A DNA stretch of 35,131 nucleotides from Pseudomonas sp. PB120. GTDB lineage: Bacteria > Pseudomonadota > Gammaproteobacteria > Pseudomonadales > Pseudomonadaceae. Positions 32,656 through 35,131 of the stretch are shown in pieces. Below the pieces are notes generated by a model. The model was not told where the DNA came from and searched no databases. It was given only the letters and a program-made list of their open reading frames with translations. Position 1 is the first letter of the stretch, and every line of letters starts with the position of its first letter. The position numbers were made by a program, and so were the translations under genes. Location: the NCBI RefSeq assembly GCF_009761815.1, contig NZ_RWIN01000153.1:1-35131 (forward strand), in the 5' to 3' direction.

Positions 32656-34419
32656 TCAATGCCCGCCCACCACCATATGACTGAACGGCGCCACATACGC
32701 CTGCAACGTCACCAGCCCGCCGACCAAAATCGCCAGGATGATCGAGTGGAAGAACACATAGCGCAGGATTTCCCCTTCATGGCCATACCAGCGCGTCGCG
32801 GTGGACGCGACCACGATTGATTGGGCATCAACCATCTTGCCCATGACCCCGCCGGAACTGTTGGCGGCGGCCATCAACACCGGGCTGATGCCCAACTGCT
32901 CGGAGGTGACCCGTTGCAAGCCGCCAAACAGCACGTTCGACGCGGTGTCCGAGCCGGTCAACGCCACGCCGAGCCAGCCCAGCAGGGTGCCGAACATGGG
33001 GTAGAAAATCCCCGTCGCCGCGAACGCCAGGCCCATCGTCGCGTCCAGGCCTGAATAGCGGGTGAGATAACCCAGGGCAAGCATGGCCGCAATGGTAATC
33101 AGTGAATAACGCACCACCCACAGCGTTCGCACATACTGGCGTACCAATTGCGGGATGGAGTAGCCCATCAGCAGGCCGCCAAGAATGGCTGAGAACAGGA
33201 TGCCGCTGCCGGTCGCGGTGAACCAGGTGAACTTGTAGATCGCTTCCTCGGTTTTAGGCGCGGGCACCACGGGCGGCACCTTCTCGACTTGCAGGTGCAG
33301 GGTGGTGAAGGTCAGCGCCGGCGAGAAAATCGGGTTCGCTTCGCGCATCGGTTTGCCCTGAGGGTCGAGCTTGGCCGAGTGGGTCTGCGGATCGATGGCC
33401 GGGCGGGTATCGAACATATTCTTGAAGCCCTGGGTGCCCCAGGCGAAAACGAAAATCGTCAGGATGATCCACGGCATCCACGCCCGCATCACGGCTGGTT
33501 TGGCATCACCGGAAAACGTGGCGGTGGGGGTGGGTTTTTCGTCATGTTGTGCGTCGATCTTCGAGTTGTCGACACGTCCCGACAGGGCCGCAGAGGTGTG
33601 CACCGTGGCCGGTTTCCAGACCTTGAGAAATAGCGTGAGGCAGGCCATGGAAATCAGCGCCGCGATCACGTCCACCAGCATCGGGCCGTGGTAGTTGGAC
33701 ACGATGAACTGCGGCACGGCGAAGCTGACCCCGGCGACCAGGATGGCGGGCCAGATCTCCAGCATCTTGCGCCAGCCGGCGAAGGCCCAGATCAACCAGA
33801 ACGGCACCAACACCGAGAAGAACGGCAATTGCCGGCCGACCATCATCGACAGTTCCATTTCGTCCAGCCCGGTCACCTTGGCCAGGGTAATGATCGGCGT
33901 GCCCAAGGCGCCAAATGCCACCGGCGCGGTGTTGGCGATCAGGGCCAACCCGGACGCGGCCAGCGGCGAGAAGCCCAGCCCGATCAGAATCGCCCCGGTC
34001 ACCGCCACCGGTGTGCCGAAACCGGCGGCACCTTCGAAGAACGCGCCGAAGCAGAAGGCAATCAGCAGCAATTGCAGGCGTCGGTCGTCGGTAATGCGCG
34101 CCAAAGAATCTTGCAGGACCTTGAACGAGCCGTTCTCGGTGGTCAGTCGGTGCAGAAAAATGATGTTCAACACAATCCAGCCAATCGGCAGCAGCCCGTT
34201 GGCGGCGCCGAACAACGCCGCCGAGCCGGCCATGTTCGCCGGCATGCCAAACGCGAAGATCGCGATCAGCAATGCGGACGCGAGGGCGAGCAGGGCCGCC
34301 ATGTGGGCCTTGATGTGGAAAAACGCCAGGGAGGCCAGCATCACCACGACCGGCACTGCCGCCATGATGGTTGAGAGCACCGGGTTACCGAACGGATCGT
34401 AGATTTGCTGCCAGACCAT
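32656..34419 (-). CDS. lldP: L-lactate/glycolate permease (LldP/GlcA family)
   Basis: From the ATG at 34419 (MVWQQIYDPFGNPVLSTIMA), preceded by AGAGGTGG, the protein is 587 residues. The frame is open to 34491, but that adds a non-conserved leader. It is a polytopic inner-membrane protein with about 12-14 helices and LctP-family motifs: FCFGAFFEGAAGFGTPVAVT, NTAPVAFGALGTPIITLAKV, GSDTASNVLFGGLQ and AANSSGGVMGKMVDAQSIVV. A ~100-residue hydrophilic insert lies near the middle (residues ~290-400). LldP and GlcA are paralogues that carry lactate and glycolate; the position upstream of glcDEFG favours glycolate import here. Specificity cannot be decided from sequence alone. Confidence 0.92.
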   Translation of the reverse strand: MVWQQIYDPFGNPVLSTIMAAVPVVVMLASLAFFHIKAHMAALLALASALLIAIFAFGMPANMAGSAALFGAANGLLPIGWIVLNIIFLHRLTTENGSFKVLQDSLARITDDRRLQLLLIAFCFGAFFEGAAGFGTPVAVTGAILIGLGFSPLAASGLALIANTAPVAFGALGTPIITLAKVTGLDEMELSMMVGRQLPFFSVLVPFWLIWAFAGWRKMLEIWPAILVAGVSFAVPQFIVSNYHGPMLVDVIAALISMACLTLFLKVWKPATVHTSAALSGRVDNSKIDAQHDEKPTPTATFSGDAKPAVMRAWMPWIILTIFVFAWGTQGFKNMFDTRPAIDPQTHSAKLDPQGKPMREANPIFSPALTFTTLHLQVEKVPPVVPAPKTEEAIYKFTWFTATGSGILFSAILGGLLMGYSIPQLVRQYVRTLWVVRYSLITIAAMLALGYLTRYSGLDATMGLAFAATGIFYPMFGTLLGWLGVALTGSDTASNVLFGGLQRVTSEQLGISPVLMAAANSSGGVMGKMVDAQSIVVASTATRWYGHEGEILRYVFFHSIILAILVGGLVTLQAYVAPFSHMVVGGH

Positions 34420-34454
34420 GTTCCACCTCTGCTTTTTATTGTTGGGAGTGCAGA

Positions 34455-34465
34455 CCCCGTAGGGG
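34455..34465. promoter_or_regulatory. Palindrome in the lldP leader, candidate operator
   Basis: CCCC-GTA-GGGG lies just downstream of the predicted transcription start and 36 bp upstream of the lldP ATG. It could be an operator or an mRNA stem. It does not fit the TNGT-N3-ACNA pattern I recall for LldR-type sites. Confidence 0.25.
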
Positions 34466-34477
34466 AAGGTGGTTTGT

Positions 34478-34505
34478 AGTATAGGTGGCATTACGCCGCT
34501 GTCAG
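34478..34505 (-). promoter_or_regulatory. Predicted sigma-70 promoter of lldP
   Basis: On the minus strand CTGACA (34505-34500) and TATACT (34483-34478) are separated by 16 bp; each matches the consensus in five of six positions. Transcription would begin near 34471, giving a ~50-nt leader before the lldP ATG. Confidence 0.6.
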
Positions 34506-34613
34506 GGCAGGCCTGATTTGGTCTGAATGAACGCGGTTGGCAGGCGTCAGTGAGCTAACATGGCCAGTAGATATTTGCGTGACTCGGGTATCAACGACGG
34601 GAGGAATGCAGCA

Positions 34614-34850
34614 ATGACTGAGCGCCATGAGGTCCATAAGGAGACGCTGTCCAACGGATGCAGGATCGAGGTCAAGGCCGAGATATTGAGGGATGGCTCG
34701 CTGGGGATGTTCATCGGCGTCTACGCGCCCGATGGGTCGGTCATTTCCGAGGACCGCCATCCGAGGCCGCACCTGCTGGACATGGAGGCGGCGCTGGATT
34801 GGGGGGTCGATATCGCGAAGGGCATCGGCAATAGCCAGAGAACACTCTGA
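34614..34850 (+). CDS. Small conserved-type hypothetical protein
   Basis: This 78-residue protein starts at ATG 34614 behind a strong GGGAGGAA (34600-34607); the upstream in-frame ATG at 34560 would put this site inside the gene. It has no signal peptide or membrane segment. The sequence reads as a small alpha/beta domain: strands NGCRIEVKAEILRDGSLGMF and IGVYAPDGSVISED, then an amphipathic helix (DMEAALDWGVDIAKGIGN). I do not recognise the family and assign no function. It is divergent from lldP and monocistronic. Confidence 0.65.
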   Translation: MTERHEVHKETLSNGCRIEVKAEILRDGSLGMFIGVYAPDGSVISEDRHPRPHLLDMEAALDWGVDIAKGIGNSQRTL

Positions 34851-34858
34851 AGCCTGCA

Positions 34859-34962
34859 CCTGTAGGAGCGAGCCTGCTCGCGAAAAACCTAAGCGCACCG
34901 CGGGGTGTCAGGTGCCCCGCGTCATCGTTAACCTCCATCGCGAGCGTGCTCGCTCCTACAGG
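34859..34962. repeat. REPIN, GTAGGAGCGAGC type, partly degenerate
   Basis: CCTGTAGGAGCGAGCCTGCT at 34859 pairs with GAGCGTGCTCGCTCCTACAGG ending at 34962 (last 20 bases cited). The left arm ends GCGAAAAACC instead of GCGATGG, and the core bases differ between arms. It lies between convergent genes. Confidence 0.9.
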
Positions 34963-34988
34963 TACAGCGCTATGCCTGCGATGCTTTT

Positions 34989-35131
34989 TTAGTGCTTGAA
35001 CATTACATGCCGAACCACGGTGTAGTCCTCCAATCCGTACATCGACATGTCTTTCCCGTAACCGGACAATTTCTGACCGCCATGGGGCATTTCGCTGACC
35101 AGCATGAAATGCGTGTTCACCCAGGTGCAGC
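34989..35131 (-). CDS. Aldehyde dehydrogenase C-terminus, gamma-aminobutyraldehyde dehydrogenase-like (truncated by window edge)
   Basis: Only the last 46 residues are visible, reading CTWVNTHFMLVSEMPHGGQK and continuing LSGYGKDMSMYGLEDYTVVR, HVMFKH, stop (TAA at 34989-34991). The MPHGG-x-K-x-SGYGKD-x-S pattern is the conserved aldehyde dehydrogenase end, and CTWVNTHFML with YGLEDYTVVRHV resembles PatD/KauB-type aminobutyraldehyde dehydrogenases of putrescine breakdown. The frame runs off the right edge, so the active site is not visible. Family call is firm; the substrate is from memory of close sequences. Confidence 0.85.
   Translation of the reverse strand, partial: CTWVNTHFMLVSEMPHGGQKLSGYGKDMSMYGLEDYTVVRHVMFKH

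Overview
The window looks like chromosomal DNA from a Pseudomonas of the fluorescens group. The evidence is high GC coding sequence, a MexEF-OprN-type efflux operon with close matches to the P. aeruginosa proteins, a DUF2790-type small secreted protein, and six paired REP elements (REPINs). Five of these carry the GTAGGAGCGAGC-type core that is common in this group. No tRNA, rRNA, CRISPR array, prophage or transposase was seen. All calls come from reading the sequence and from remembered families; no database search was run.

Layout. 1-1655: the 3' part of a helix-turn-helix regulator and a beta-propeller protein, both on +. 1836-3842 (minus strand): a TetR regulator, a secreted His-containing helical protein, and a SufR-like regulator whose cysteine spacing matches that remembered for [4Fe-4S] SufR. 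3991-10273 (+): a stump of a MexT-like LysR regulator followed by mexE-mexF-oprN. 10530-12440: a secreted PTP-type phosphatase fused to an autotransporter beta-barrel. 12647-16661: an AraC regulator, a membrane-anchored alpha/beta hydrolase, an aldo/keto reductase and an exported epoxide-hydrolase-like enzyme. 16974-18231: a DUF2790-type protein and a LysR regulator. 18295-23366 (minus): an emrA-emrB-outer-membrane-factor operon ending in an aldo/keto reductase and a strong terminator. It is divergent from a TetR regulator (23607) that is followed by mug, then a 1-Cys peroxiredoxin and a YghX-like dienelactone hydrolase. 26602-28231: a hipBA toxin-antitoxin pair with its own promoter and repeated operator-like sequence. 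28264-34419 (minus): lldP/glcA permease followed by glcD-glcE-glcF-glcG, a glycolate oxidation cluster without a visible glcC. 34614-34850: a small unknown protein. 34989-35131: the C-terminus of an aldehyde dehydrogenase.

Themes. Two complete tripartite export systems (RND and MFS types) lie close to oxidoreductases, hydrolases and a peroxidase, which reads as a detoxification and stress neighbourhood. The least ordinary items are the phosphatase-autotransporter fusion, the mexT stump upstream of an intact efflux operon, the SufR-like regulator paired with a secreted helical protein, and the aldo/keto reductase carried as fourth gene of an Emr-type operon.
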